From positions 1-32,626 of the forward strand of contig CAJGBW010000015.1 in the NCBI GenBank assembly GCA_904501835.1: DNA of 32,626 bases. The letters run 5' to 3'. A program made the translations under genes and the position numbers. This document shows positions 6,996 through 15,514 of the stretch, piece by piece. The notes below the pieces were generated by a model. The model was not told the DNA's origin, searched no databases, and saw nothing but the letters and a program-made list of their open reading frames with translations. Numbering within the stretch: the first letter of the stretch is position 1; each line of letters begins with the position of its first letter. This stretch comes from an uncultured Bacteroidales bacterium (GTDB lineage: Bacteria; Bacteroidota; Bacteroidia; Bacteroidales; UBA932).

Positions 6996-8348
6996 ATGTC
7001 AAACAACATCAAACTAAAAAAAGGTCTGGAACTTCCCATCTGCGGAGTAGCAGCGCTACAATGCGAGAAGACCGTCATCGGTGATGTTGTCGCCCTCAAT
7101 CCTTGCGAGTTCAGAGGTCTGATACCCAGACTTTTGGTAAAAGAAGGTGACAGCGTACTTTGCGGTACTCCCATCATGGCAGACAAGAAGCGTCCCGACA
7201 TTCTTTTCACTTCACCCGTCAGCGGTACAGTGAGTGCTGTTGTCAGAGGCGAAAAGCGCAAGTTGCTTGAGGTACAAATCAAAACCGACGGCAAACAGGA
7301 AAGCATCGATTTCGGAAAGAAAGAGGTTAGCGCTTTGTCCGCAGATGAAGTAAAGAATGCCCTCCTCACCAGCGGTCTGTGGACGTCTATCATCCAAAGA
7401 CCCTACGGCATCATTGCCGACCCCACCCAGCGTCCTGACGCAATTTTCGTATCAGCATTCTCTACCGCTCCTTTGGCTGCCGATGTTGATTTTACCTGCA
7501 AAGATGAAATCAAAGACATCCAGACCGGTATTGACGCACTGACAAAATTGTCTGACAAAGGCGTTGTCGTTTCCTATCGCAAGGGCGGTAAATCCCCTCT
7601 TGAGAAACTGGAAAATGTACAGAAATTCTATTTTGAAGGAAAACATCCCGCCGGAAATGTTGGTGTACAGATTCACCATCTCCGTCCCATCCGCAAAGGA
7701 GACGTAGTTTGGACTATCACGCCTATGATGCTGGCTGCGATTGGAAAACTCTTCAATGAAGGCAAGTTGAACTTGATGCGCAAAGTGGCCGTCTGTGGTC
7801 CTGCCGCCATGTATCCTTGCTATATCAACACCCTTCCCGGTGTAAAAATGAGCGCCCTCCAGGATTTCATCGGTGCTTATCCCGAGGATCTTCGCATCAT
7901 CAGCGGCGATGTATTCAGCGGAAAGCAAATCGACATCAATGGAACGCTTGCATTCAAAGACAACCAGATTTCCATCTTGAAAGAAGGTAACGAATATGAA
8001 ATGCTCGGATGGGCAAAACCTATTCGTTGGAGTCAGTTCAGTACCTCCAAGACCTATTTCTCTTGGCTTACCCCTTGCAGAAAATACAATATGGACACCA
8101 ACCTTCATGGTGGTGAAAGAGCCTTTGTTGTCAGCGATGTTTACGGAAAAGTTCTCCCTATGAACCTCTTCCCCGTTTATTTGGCAAAAGCTTGTTTGTC
8201 CAAAAACATCGAGGATATGGAGAAATACGGAATCTTTGAAGTATTGGAAGAGGATTTGGCTGTATGCGAATACGTTTGCCCCTCTAAAATTAACATCCAG
8301 GCCATTATCTCCGACGGTATTGAGCTTATGTTGAAAGAAATGGCATAA
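6996..8348 (+). CDS. nqrA: Na+-translocating NADH:quinone reductase subunit A
   Basis: Peripheral cytoplasmic subunit of Na+-NQR, which oxidises NADH, reduces quinone and pumps Na+ outward. The sequence begins with the family N-terminus (IKLKKGLELPICG). It has the barrel-sandwich hybrid region resembling RnfC (LLVKEGDSVLCGTPI and SPVSGTVSAV), GQLxxP-like repeats are weak, and the C-terminal CEYVCPSKI is typical. At 450 residues it matches the family. It is the first of six genes in the canonical order A to F, with 16 nt to nqrB. The leader of about 40 nt has no Shine-Dalgarno site. Confidence 0.97.
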   Translation: MSNNIKLKKGLELPICGVAALQCEKTVIGDVVALNPCEFRGLIPRLLVKEGDSVLCGTPIMADKKRPDILFTSPVSGTVSAVVRGEKRKLLEVQIKTDGKQESIDFGKKEVSALSADEVKNALLTSGLWTSIIQRPYGIIADPTQRPDAIFVSAFSTAPLAADVDFTCKDEIKDIQTGIDALTKLSDKGVVVSYRKGGKSPLEKLENVQKFYFEGKHPAGNVGVQIHHLRPIRKGDVVWTITPMMLAAIGKLFNEGKLNLMRKVAVCGPAAMYPCYINTLPGVKMSALQDFIGAYPEDLRIISGDVFSGKQIDINGTLAFKDNQISILKEGNEYEMLGWAKPIRWSQFSTSKTYFSWLTPCRKYNMDTNLHGGERAFVVSDVYGKVLPMNLFPVYLAKACLSKNIEDMEKYGIFEVLEEDLAVCEYVCPSKINIQAIISDGIELMLKEMA

Positions 8349-8350
8349 TC

Positions 8351-8357
8351 AAGGAGG
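8351..8357 (+). promoter_or_regulatory. Strong Shine-Dalgarno site of nqrB
   Basis: AAGGAGG with 7-nt spacing to ATG 8365. Most genes in this window show no such site, as expected in Bacteroidota where the anti-SD is occluded on the ribosome. Confidence 0.7.
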
Positions 8358-8364
8358 ACAAGTT

Positions 8365-9552
8365 ATGAACAGTTTGAGAAATTTAGTAGACAAAATCAAG
8401 CCTACATTCGAAAAAGGTGGCAAACTCGCCTTCCTTCACTCCACATTTGATGCATTTGAGACCTTCTTGTTCGTACCTAACACGGTAACCAAGAAAGGTG
8501 CACACGTACGCGACTGCGTCGATATCAAACGCGTCATGATCATTATGGTGATGGCCCTTATTCCTGCATTCCTCTTCGGTATTTGGAATACTGGTTACCA
8601 GCACGCACTTGCATTTGGCCTCGATTGGGGATTCTGGGATATCATCTGGTACGGTCTGATTAAAATCGTTCCTTTGTTCCTTGTAACCTATATCGTGGGT
8701 CTGGGTATTGAATTTATTTCCGCTCAACTTCGCGGACACGAAGTCAATGAGGGATATCTCGTTACCGGTTTTATTCTTCCTTTGATTGTTCCCGTTGACA
8801 TTCCTCTCTGGATGTTGGCTGTTGCTACCGCATTTGCCGTTATCATCGGCAAAGAGGTATTTGGCGGTACCGGTATGAACATCTGGAACCCTGCTTTGAT
8901 CGCCCGCGCATTCTTGTTCTTCTCCTACCCCAGCAGCATGTCCGGTGACTACGCTTGGATTGGAGGACTCCAGAAAGCAGCCAATGGCGGTATCCCTTGG
9001 AACAGCGGAAACGGAGCCATTGTTGATGGTTTCTCCGGTGCAACTCCCCTTGCTACTCCTTCCATGGAAGCATTGAGCCAGAAAGGATATGATTTGTGGA
9101 ATCTTATCATCGGTACCGTTCCCGGTTCTGTCGGTGAGACCTCTGTCATCGCCATTCTCTTGGGTGCTATCCTTTTGATTGCGACCGGTGTTGCCAGCTG
9201 GAAAATCATGCTTTCAAGCGTTGCCGGTGGTTTGTTCGTAGGTTATCTTGGATTCATCGGTGGTGCAACCGACCTTCCTTGCTGGTACCACCTCATCTTG
9301 GGCGGTTTCCTCTTCGGAACGGTATTTATGGCTACTGACCCTGTAACCTCTTGTCAGACCGAATGTGGTAAATGGATTTATGGTTTCCTTACCGGTGCCA
9401 TCTGCGTAGTCGTTCGTCTTTTCAACCCGGGTTATGCCGAGGGTATGATGCTCGCGATTCTGCTCATGAACACCTTTGCACCTCTCATTGACCACCTCGT
9501 TATCGAGTCCAGCATCAAGAGAAACAACAAAAAGAAAGTAAAAATCGCTTAA
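8365..9552 (+). CDS. nqrB: Na+-translocating NADH:quinone reductase subunit B
   Basis: Integral membrane subunit and the main Na+ channel of the complex, carrying one covalent FMN. The FMN attachment motif SGATPLA is present, and Thr227 is the expected acceptor. Many hydrophobic helices are visible, as is the conserved GGTGMNIWNPALIARAF block near residues 171-187. At 395 residues it is near the family's usual length. An AAGGAGG Shine-Dalgarno site (8351-8357) lies 7 nt before the ATG, which is unusual in this phylum and confirms the start. Confidence 0.97.
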   Translation: MNSLRNLVDKIKPTFEKGGKLAFLHSTFDAFETFLFVPNTVTKKGAHVRDCVDIKRVMIIMVMALIPAFLFGIWNTGYQHALAFGLDWGFWDIIWYGLIKIVPLFLVTYIVGLGIEFISAQLRGHEVNEGYLVTGFILPLIVPVDIPLWMLAVATAFAVIIGKEVFGGTGMNIWNPALIARAFLFFSYPSSMSGDYAWIGGLQKAANGGIPWNSGNGAIVDGFSGATPLATPSMEALSQKGYDLWNLIIGTVPGSVGETSVIAILLGAILLIATGVASWKIMLSSVAGGLFVGYLGFIGGATDLPCWYHLILGGFLFGTVFMATDPVTSCQTECGKWIYGFLTGAICVVVRLFNPGYAEGMMLAILLMNTFAPLIDHLVIESSIKRNNKKKVKIA

Positions 9553-9564
9553 TATATATAAGGT

Positions 9565-10299
9565 ATGAATACAAATAGCAATACTTATACAGTAATCTAC
9601 ACCACGGTAGTGTGCGTGTTGGTTGCAGCGATTCTTGCCTTCGTTTCCCAACTTCTTGGCCCTATGCAACAGGCCAACGAAAAAGCGGAAACCATTCGCC
9701 AGATTCTTGCCGCCGCCCAATTTGCCGAGAAATCGGAATGGGACAGCAAAAGCAACGATGAGGTACTCACATTCTACAAAGAAAATGTAGAGAAAGCGTA
9801 CACCATCGGACAGGACGGTCAAGAAAACGGCACGCTGGATATCGCAAACGTAGAGATTTATAAAACCTCTGACCTCAAAGCCGAAAATTATAATATCAAG
9901 GACGAAAGCAAAGCCAGCGAAATTGCGCTCCCCGTCTATCGTTTCAAGAACGGAATTTCTGTGATTCCCATCTATGGAGCCGGACTTTGGGGTGCCGTTT
10001 GGGGTTATATCGCATTTGAAGCCAATCTCAATACCATTGCCGGTGCTTATTTCGACCACGATAGTGAAACGCCCGGTTTGGGTGGAAAGATCAAGGACGA
10101 TCCTGCTTTCCGTGCTCAATTCAACGGTAAGAACATTGATTACGCCGCAGAGAGCATTTTTGCCATTGTAAAAGGTGGCGCACCTGAGGGTCAGTGCAAT
10201 GCCATTGACGCCATTACCGGTGCAACCATCACTTCTGCCGGTCTTAACGATGCCATCAACACTTGGCTTGAAGCTTATAAAAACATGCTTAACAGATAA
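9565..10299 (+). CDS. nqrC: Na+-translocating NADH:quinone reductase subunit C
   Basis: Membrane-anchored subunit holding the second covalent FMN on the periplasmic side. It has one N-terminal transmembrane helix (about residues 8-30), then an FMN-binding domain with GAGLWGAVWGYIAF, and the attachment motif TGATITSAG where Thr221 is the expected FMN acceptor. At 244 residues it is typical. It starts 12 nt after nqrB and ends 5 nt before nqrD. Confidence 0.97.
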   Translation: MNTNSNTYTVIYTTVVCVLVAAILAFVSQLLGPMQQANEKAETIRQILAAAQFAEKSEWDSKSNDEVLTFYKENVEKAYTIGQDGQENGTLDIANVEIYKTSDLKAENYNIKDESKASEIALPVYRFKNGISVIPIYGAGLWGAVWGYIAFEANLNTIAGAYFDHDSETPGLGGKIKDDPAFRAQFNGKNIDYAAESIFAIVKGGAPEGQCNAIDAITGATITSAGLNDAINTWLEAYKNMLNR

Positions 10300-10304
10300 G
10301 AACT

Positions 10305-10913
10305 ATGGATGCAAAATTGAAAGAAACTATTTTAAATCCCATTTTCAAGGGTAACCCCATCACGGTTCTTGTCTTGGGTATCTGCTCCGCTTTGGCCGTT
10401 ACGGTCGAAATGAAAGGAGCTTGCGTTATGGCATTGTCCGTAATCGCCGTTACGGGACTTTCAAGCCTTGTATGCTCACTCATCAGAAAAACCATTCCCA
10501 ACCGCGTACGTATCATCATCCAATTGGTGGTGGTTGCGCTGATGGTAATTTTGGTTGACCAATTCTTGAAAGCATTCGCTTATAGCGTTGCAAAACAATT
10601 GAGTGTGTATATCGGTTTGATTATTACCAACTGTATTGTAATGGGTCGTATTGAGGCTTATGCTTTGATGAACAAACCCATCCCCTCTTTGCTTGACGGT
10701 CTGGCCAATGGAGCCGGCTACGGTATTATTTTGATTATCGTGGCATTCTTCCGCGAATTGCTTGGTTCCGGAACTCTCTTTGGTTATCCCGTTCTCTCTG
10801 CCTTGGGCTATGTAAACAATGGTCTTGCGATTCTTCCTCCTATGGCGTTGATTATCTTGGGCTGCATCATTTGGGCGCAGCGTGCCATCCAGAAGGATCT
10901 TCAGGAGAAATAA
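10305..10913 (+). CDS. nqrD: Na+-translocating NADH:quinone reductase subunit D
   Basis: Small membrane subunit, homologous to NqrE and to RnfA/RnfE. It forms with NqrE the pseudo-symmetric core that holds a buried iron centre (known for the family). It has about six transmembrane helices and the conserved cysteine-bearing segments VLGICSALAV and GLIITNCIVMGR, with the Cys residues being the expected iron ligands. At 202 residues the length is normal. It is in the middle of the operon; no Shine-Dalgarno site. Confidence 0.97.
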   Translation: MDAKLKETILNPIFKGNPITVLVLGICSALAVTVEMKGACVMALSVIAVTGLSSLVCSLIRKTIPNRVRIIIQLVVVALMVILVDQFLKAFAYSVAKQLSVYIGLIITNCIVMGRIEAYALMNKPIPSLLDGLANGAGYGIILIIVAFFRELLGSGTLFGYPVLSALGYVNNGLAILPPMALIILGCIIWAQRAIQKDLQEK

Positions 10914-10933
10914 CATCTAACCCAGATTAAGTT

Positions 10934-11548
10934 ATGGAAAGTATCAGTTTAATTGTAAAGTCAATTTTTGTTGACAATATGGTTTTTTCATACTTCCTCG
11001 GTATGTGTTCATACCTGGCAGTATCTAAAAACGTTAAAACAGCCAACGGACTGGGTGTAGCTGTCATTTTCGTTCTTTTGGTAACCCTCCCCATCAACTA
11101 TCTTCTTTACGAAAACGTATTGAAGCCCGGTGCATTGGCATGGGTATCTGAAAGTATGGCAAGCGTTGACCTCAGCTTCCTCTCATTCATCGTATTTATC
11201 GCAACTATCGCTGCCATTACCCAAATTGTGGAAATGGTGGTAGAGAAATTTGCTCCCGCACTTTACTCTTCCCTCGGTATTTACCTTCCTTTGATTGCTG
11301 TAAACTGTGCCATCCTCGGTGGTTCACTCTTCATGCAGAACAAGGATTTTGTCAACGTGGGCGAAGCCGGTGCATACGCATTCGGTTCCGGTATCGGTTG
11401 GTGGATGGCGATTGTTGCTTTGGCCGCTATCCGTGAAAAAATGGCGTATGCCAACGTACCCGCACCTTTGAAAGGTTTGGGTATCACTTTTATCACGGTA
11501 GGTCTTATGGGTATGGCCTTTATGGCCTTTATGGGTATTTCACTTTAA
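10934..11548 (+). CDS. nqrE: Na+-translocating NADH:quinone reductase subunit E
   Basis: Membrane partner of NqrD with inverted topology. It has about six transmembrane helices. The conserved cysteines are in YFLGMCSYLAVS and IAVNCAILGGSLF, matching the iron-ligand positions of the family. At 204 residues the length is normal. It is preceded by 20 nt without a Shine-Dalgarno site and followed by 18 nt that contain one for nqrF. Confidence 0.97.
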   Translation: MESISLIVKSIFVDNMVFSYFLGMCSYLAVSKNVKTANGLGVAVIFVLLVTLPINYLLYENVLKPGALAWVSESMASVDLSFLSFIVFIATIAAITQIVEMVVEKFAPALYSSLGIYLPLIAVNCAILGGSLFMQNKDFVNVGEAGAYAFGSGIGWWMAIVALAAIREKMAYANVPAPLKGLGITFITVGLMGMAFMAFMGISL

Positions 11549-11552
11549 AAAT

Positions 11553-11559
11553 AGGAGGA
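11553..11559 (+). promoter_or_regulatory. Strong Shine-Dalgarno site of nqrF
   Basis: AGGAGGA, 7-8 nt before the ATG at 11567. It matches the nqrB site, so two of the six operon genes carry near-perfect anti-SD complements. Confidence 0.7.
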
Positions 11560-11566
11560 CATTAAT

Positions 11567-12841
11567 ATGAGCAATACATTATTGACTGCCGTAATCCTTA
11601 TGGTCATTGTCATCCTTGTGCTGGTCGCACTCCTGTTGATTATCAAAAGTGCATTGACCCCGAAAGGAAAAGTTACCATCTCTATCAACGACGGCAAAAA
11701 AGAAGTTGAAGTTACCCCCGGTGGCAATCTTTTGTCCACGCTCGCCGAGCAGAACATTTATCTCCCCTCTGCCTGTGGTGGAAAAGGAAACTGCGGACAA
11801 TGTAAATGCCGCGTAATTGAAGGTGGTGGAGAAATTCTCCCTACCGAGGTTGGTTTCTTCAACCGCAAACAAATCCAGGATCATTGGAGATTGGGATGTC
11901 AGGTAAAGGTTAAAGAAAATATCAAGATTGTTGTTCCCGACTCTGCTCTTTCTGTGAAGAAGTTGGAGTGTGAAGTTATCAGCAACGACAACGTAGCCAC
12001 CTTTATCAAGGAATTTACCGTTAAACTCCCTGAGGGTGAGCATCTTGAGTTCAAGAGCGGTGAATACATCCAGATTGACATTCCGGCCTACAACATCCAG
12101 TTCAAAGACATGATTGTCGGCGATGAATACAAAGGTGATTGGGAGAAATTCGGTATCTTTGATTTGGTATCCGTGAACCCCGAACCCACCATTCGCGCCT
12201 ATTCAATGGCCTCTTACCCTGGTGAGAAAGGCATCATCAAATTGAATGTACGTATCGCCACGCCTCCCTTTGACAGAAGCGTACCCCGCGAGCAAGGCCC
12301 CAAATTCTTGCCTGTTAACCCCGGTATCGCCTCTTCCTATGTATTCAACTGCAAACCGGGTGACAAAGTCATCATCAGCGGTCCTTATGGAGACTTCTTG
12401 CTTCCTGAAAACGATCCTGACAGCCAAGAATACATCTTCGTGGGTGGTGGTGCCGGTATGGCTCCCCTCCGCTCACACATCATGGAGCTCTTCAAGACTC
12501 GTCACACCAAGAAAGAGGTTCACTTCTTCTATGGCGCCCGTGCCTTGGTGGAGGCCTTCTATTTGGAGGACTTTGCTGAAATCGAGCGTGAGAATCCGAA
12601 CTTCCACTTCCATTTGGCTTTGGACCGTCCCGATCCCGCAGCCGATGCCGCAGGTGTGAAATATACGGCTGGCTTTGTACACAATGTGATGTACGAAACT
12701 TACCTCAAAGATCACGAGGCTCCCGAAGATATCAAGTACTTTATGTGCGGTCCTCCTATGATGGTGGGCGCTGTAAATGGTCTGCTTGACTCTCTCGGCG
12801 TAGTTCCTGAAAACATCTTGTACGATAATTTCGGCGCATAA
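11567..12841 (+). CDS. nqrF: Na+-translocating NADH:quinone reductase subunit F
   Basis: Electron-entry subunit that takes hydride from NADH onto FAD, then passes electrons to a 2Fe-2S cluster. An N-terminal transmembrane helix is followed by a ferredoxin domain with cluster ligands Cys70, Cys76, Cys79 and Cys111. The FAD-binding motif is RAYSMAS, and the NADH-binding module has GGGAGMAPLRSH and the terminal CGPPMM with aromatic tail. At 424 residues it is full length. It is the last gene of the operon, and a strong hairpin terminator follows 25 nt after the stop. Confidence 0.97.
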   Translation: MSNTLLTAVILMVIVILVLVALLLIIKSALTPKGKVTISINDGKKEVEVTPGGNLLSTLAEQNIYLPSACGGKGNCGQCKCRVIEGGGEILPTEVGFFNRKQIQDHWRLGCQVKVKENIKIVVPDSALSVKKLECEVISNDNVATFIKEFTVKLPEGEHLEFKSGEYIQIDIPAYNIQFKDMIVGDEYKGDWEKFGIFDLVSVNPEPTIRAYSMASYPGEKGIIKLNVRIATPPFDRSVPREQGPKFLPVNPGIASSYVFNCKPGDKVIISGPYGDFLLPENDPDSQEYIFVGGGAGMAPLRSHIMELFKTRHTKKEVHFFYGARALVEAFYLEDFAEIERENPNFHFHLALDRPDPAADAAGVKYTAGFVHNVMYETYLKDHEAPEDIKYFMCGPPMMVGAVNGLLDSLGVVPENILYDNFGA

Positions 12842-12866
12842 TACGCAAAGAAATATTGCATAATCA

Positions 12867-12906
12867 CAAAAAGTCAAAAAAAGGAAAAACTTTTTTTGAC
12901 TTTTTG
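12867..12906. terminator. Perfect 16-bp hairpin terminator after nqrF
   Basis: CAAAAAGTCAAAAAAA (12867-12882) pairs perfectly with its complement at 12891-12906 around an 8-nt loop, and T-rich sequence follows. It ends the nqr operon. Its right arm also supplies the -33 box of the next promoter. Confidence 0.85.
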
Positions 12907-12935
12907 CCTTTTTAGGGACATGGTACATACTTTTG
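12903..12935 (+). promoter_or_regulatory. Promoter of the fimbrial-type lipoprotein pair
   Basis: TTTG (12903-12906), 21 bp, TACTTTTG (12928-12935) is a full Bacteroidales promoter match. The -7 box ends only 4 nt before the ATG at 12940, so transcription would begin at or next to the start codon. Confidence 0.75.
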
Positions 12936-12939
12936 CGGC

Positions 12940-14109
12940 ATGAAAAGAATGTATGCTGCTCCCCCGACTTGTTTAACCAAAACAGCGTCTTGTCAAGAAG
13001 TTTACGCTGGCTTCTATTCCTGCAGAAAAGACTCGCTTTTCGCAAGATTGGTTACAGGTCTTCTTCACTATTCTTCTTGTTATTTGCTTGCTACCCTTGC
13101 AGCAGGCATTCTTTTCATTCTTTGCAGTTGTCGGAGGGAAGAGCCGGATACGACATTTTCTCCGACAATAGCGAAGAGTCGTCACACCATTGAATTTTCG
13201 TTTGCCGACGCAGAAGGGCTTGACAAGCCAGAAAGTTTTACAACCAGCCAGACAGATTCGATTTTATTTTTTTCTTACCATAACGACTCTGACGAAAATC
13301 TGGATTCCTACTCCAAACTCCCCTTCTCCGCGCAAACAGAACTCATCCTGACGCACGGCCCCAAAACCTTGGTCGCATTATATGGATTTAAGGAAGAGGA
13401 ACTTTATTATAAAGACATTTCCAGCTTAAAGAGCATGAGAAAGTTCTGTGCCTTGCTGGAACAGGAAAACCCGATGCACCCCCGTATGAGCGGCATGATA
13501 CGCGTAGAAGCCGGTATAGAAAAGAATATCTCATTAAAATTAGAGCCCTTGCTTTCTGAAATTGTCATCAAGAGCCTGAGAGCCGATTTTAGCGGTCAGA
13601 GTTACGAAGGGTTAGAACTTGATAGTGTCCGCTGTTATCTCTGCTATGCCAACTGCGCTTGTCCCATATTGGAAACAGAACCCGTAAGAGCCTATGTATT
13701 ATGCAATTACGGATTTCTGAATAAAGAAGAACTCAAACAGTTTTCACACCCGGAAATGTTGGTAAAAAGCCTTGACGGAACGATAGAAAAAAACGGTCGG
13801 GAGGTGGATTTAAAATTCTATTGCTACCCGATACGACAGACAAGTGAAGAGAGCATTGCCCCTTTCACCCGCCTTGTCATTGAAGCCAGTATTGGAGGGG
13901 TGCGCTTTTATTACCCTATCGATTTGGAACGCTACATCTCTTCATTTACGCCCCAAGGTATGCTACGAAACAAAAGTTACCAAATGGATATTATCCTGAC
14001 GCGTTTGGGAAGCAAGGACCCGGATCAGCTCATAGAAGACAAAGATGTTTTCTTACACTTTTCCATCTACCCTTGGGAACGCTACAGGGAAAAAACCGAA
14101 AAATTCTAA
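12940..14109 (+). CDS. Fimbrillin-like, cysteine-rich lipoprotein
   Basis: Not recognised as a named protein, but it resembles the Bacteroidales fimbrillin superfamily (FimA/Mfa and their minor components). It has an N-terminal domain, then a strand block around MSGMIRVEAG-ISLKLEPLLSEIVIKSL, and a C-terminal domain with YYPIDL and NKSYQMDIILTRLGS-DPD ending in FSIYPW. The probable lipobox is LCS-Cys64 after a hydrophobic stretch (residues 48-63). This makes the n-region unusually long, so the true start might be later, though no better ATG exists. A cluster CYLCYANCAC sits in the mid-domain. The next gene starts 5 nt downstream. The role as a surface or pilus component is inferred. Confidence 0.65.
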   Translation: MKRMYAAPPTCLTKTASCQEVYAGFYSCRKDSLFARLVTGLLHYSSCYLLATLAAGILFILCSCRREEPDTTFSPTIAKSRHTIEFSFADAEGLDKPESFTTSQTDSILFFSYHNDSDENLDSYSKLPFSAQTELILTHGPKTLVALYGFKEEELYYKDISSLKSMRKFCALLEQENPMHPRMSGMIRVEAGIEKNISLKLEPLLSEIVIKSLRADFSGQSYEGLELDSVRCYLCYANCACPILETEPVRAYVLCNYGFLNKEELKQFSHPEMLVKSLDGTIEKNGREVDLKFYCYPIRQTSEESIAPFTRLVIEASIGGVRFYYPIDLERYISSFTPQGMLRNKSYQMDIILTRLGSKDPDQLIEDKDVFLHFSIYPWERYREKTEKF

Positions 14110-14114
14110 TCGTC

Positions 14115-15437
14115 ATGAAGTTTGATACCCATAGATTGTGCGTCTGTCGTTTTGTCTTTCGCTCCGGAGGATTTCATCCCGCTGTATCAGTCCTGCTTTG
14201 GATGGCATTCGTTCTATATGCCGGACTGTCGTTGGAATCCTGCCAAAAGGAGGAAACTCTCTTTGCCCCCCGTCATTCATTTAATCAACACGTTTTCATT
14301 TACTTTTCACCTTGCAGCGAAGAGAGCAAAGCCTATTTGCCGGATGAAAACAAGATGACAGACCTCAATCTTTGGATTTTCAATGGAGAAATTCTTGAAA
14401 AAAGCTTGTATCTCAAAGGGGCCGCCATGGACTCTTTATCACAAGGAAAAGCACTGAAAGTCTGCCTGGGTATGGGACAGGAATATGACTTTTTTGTCTG
14501 TGCCAATCTGGGATACGAACTGGATTTACGCTCCAAAAAAGAGCTACTGGATTATCGCTATTATATGGCTTATCCCGATGAATTCGGAAGCGGAATGGTC
14601 ATGACTTGCAGAGAAACGATCAGCATTGAAAAAGACGGTCAAGTGCATCTGACTCTCAAAAGATTAATGTCTAAAATCTGCTTGAAAATAGATAGAAGTC
14701 AGCTGGATAAAAACATAGAAATTCATTGTAGAAGAGTGAAGGTCTGCCATTGTCCACAATGGTGTAATTTATTCACAGATAGCAAGATACAAAACAGCAG
14801 CGACTACTTTATCAAAGGTTTTGAACTGGATAGAGAACAGTGCGCTCCCTTGAATAGACTCTCTGACGGGCAGCTCAGCGAAGAGGTCTCACTCTACATT
14901 TTAGAAAACAGACAGGAGGATAAAAATGAAAAGACAGGAGTCTATATCGAAGCCTCTTTTGACTATGAAAGCGACAGCTTATACAGTCTGGATGATGCCT
15001 ATCTGCATTATCGCTTTTATTTGGAAGAAGACAACGCCTATCGTCTGACCCGTAGCAGGTTGTATCCTGTCTGCCTCACTCCCTTTCGAGACGGATTGGG
15101 AAGTGGAGAAAAGGATTGGAGAATTGACCGCAGCGAGTTGAAATACAAAGAAAGTTACTGCTGGTATGAAGTGCTGCCGGGAAATTATATAGAGTGTCGC
15201 TTGGGAGAAACTTTCACGATAGCAACCGCGTGCAGCCCAGCCTGGGCCCCCTGTCAATTTGGGAAAGAAAGTCTGTATAGCAGTAGCGAAGAAAGAGGGA
15301 TGATTCAGTATAAAATTGCCCCTGACGGTCGCTCAATCCAGATTACCGCACTAAAAAAAGGCAGCAGTTTGATCGATATTGAATGGGGACCTCCCATCAA
15401 CGACGGGTGCTTTGTCATCATCGTTTGCGAACCATAA
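14115..15437 (+). CDS. FimB/DUF4906-like cysteine-rich lipoprotein
   Basis: A 440-residue probable lipoprotein with lipobox-like LES-Cys43 after a hydrophobic segment (22-40). Features recall FimB/Mfa2 or DUF4906 surface proteins: MTDLNLWIFNGE near the N-terminus, LMSKICLKI in the first domain, VSLYILENRQ in the middle, then a domain ending DGLGSGEKDWRID. The last 80 residues look like a bacterial Ig-like (BIG2) domain (GETFTIAT, DGRSIQITALKKGSSLI). The mature part holds about 17 cysteines, including CRRVKVCHCPQWCN, which is exceptional for an exported Bacteroidales protein. I chose the ATG at 14115, 5 nt after the upstream gene; an in-frame codon at 14073 would overlap that gene. The pair probably forms an anchor or tip assembly (inference). 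Confidence 0.65.
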   Translation: MKFDTHRLCVCRFVFRSGGFHPAVSVLLWMAFVLYAGLSLESCQKEETLFAPRHSFNQHVFIYFSPCSEESKAYLPDENKMTDLNLWIFNGEILEKSLYLKGAAMDSLSQGKALKVCLGMGQEYDFFVCANLGYELDLRSKKELLDYRYYMAYPDEFGSGMVMTCRETISIEKDGQVHLTLKRLMSKICLKIDRSQLDKNIEIHCRRVKVCHCPQWCNLFTDSKIQNSSDYFIKGFELDREQCAPLNRLSDGQLSEEVSLYILENRQEDKNEKTGVYIEASFDYESDSLYSLDDAYLHYRFYLEEDNAYRLTRSRLYPVCLTPFRDGLGSGEKDWRIDRSELKYKESYCWYEVLPGNYIECRLGETFTIATACSPAWAPCQFGKESLYSSSEERGMIQYKIAPDGRSIQITALKKGSSLIDIEWGPPINDGCFVIIVCEP

Positions 15438-15462
15438 AGCAAGCGGATTGCCCTATTGCCAT

Positions 15463-15493
15463 TTTGAAATCTCTTGAAAAATTAGTAATTTCG
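15463..15493 (+). promoter_or_regulatory. Promoter of parE
   Basis: TTTG (15463-15466), 19 bp, TAATTTCG (15486-15493) matches the Bacteroidales consensus with one mismatch in the -7 box. It lies 21 nt before the ATG at 15515, so it supports that start over the longer open frame that begins at 15383 inside the previous gene. Confidence 0.7.
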
Positions 15494-15514
15494 CGAGATT
15501 TACAGATATTGTAT

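Noticed and set aside
9214..10119. A 301-codon minus-strand frame opposite nqrB and nqrC
   Set aside because: It crosses two genes with verified FMN motifs; its translation shows no domain.
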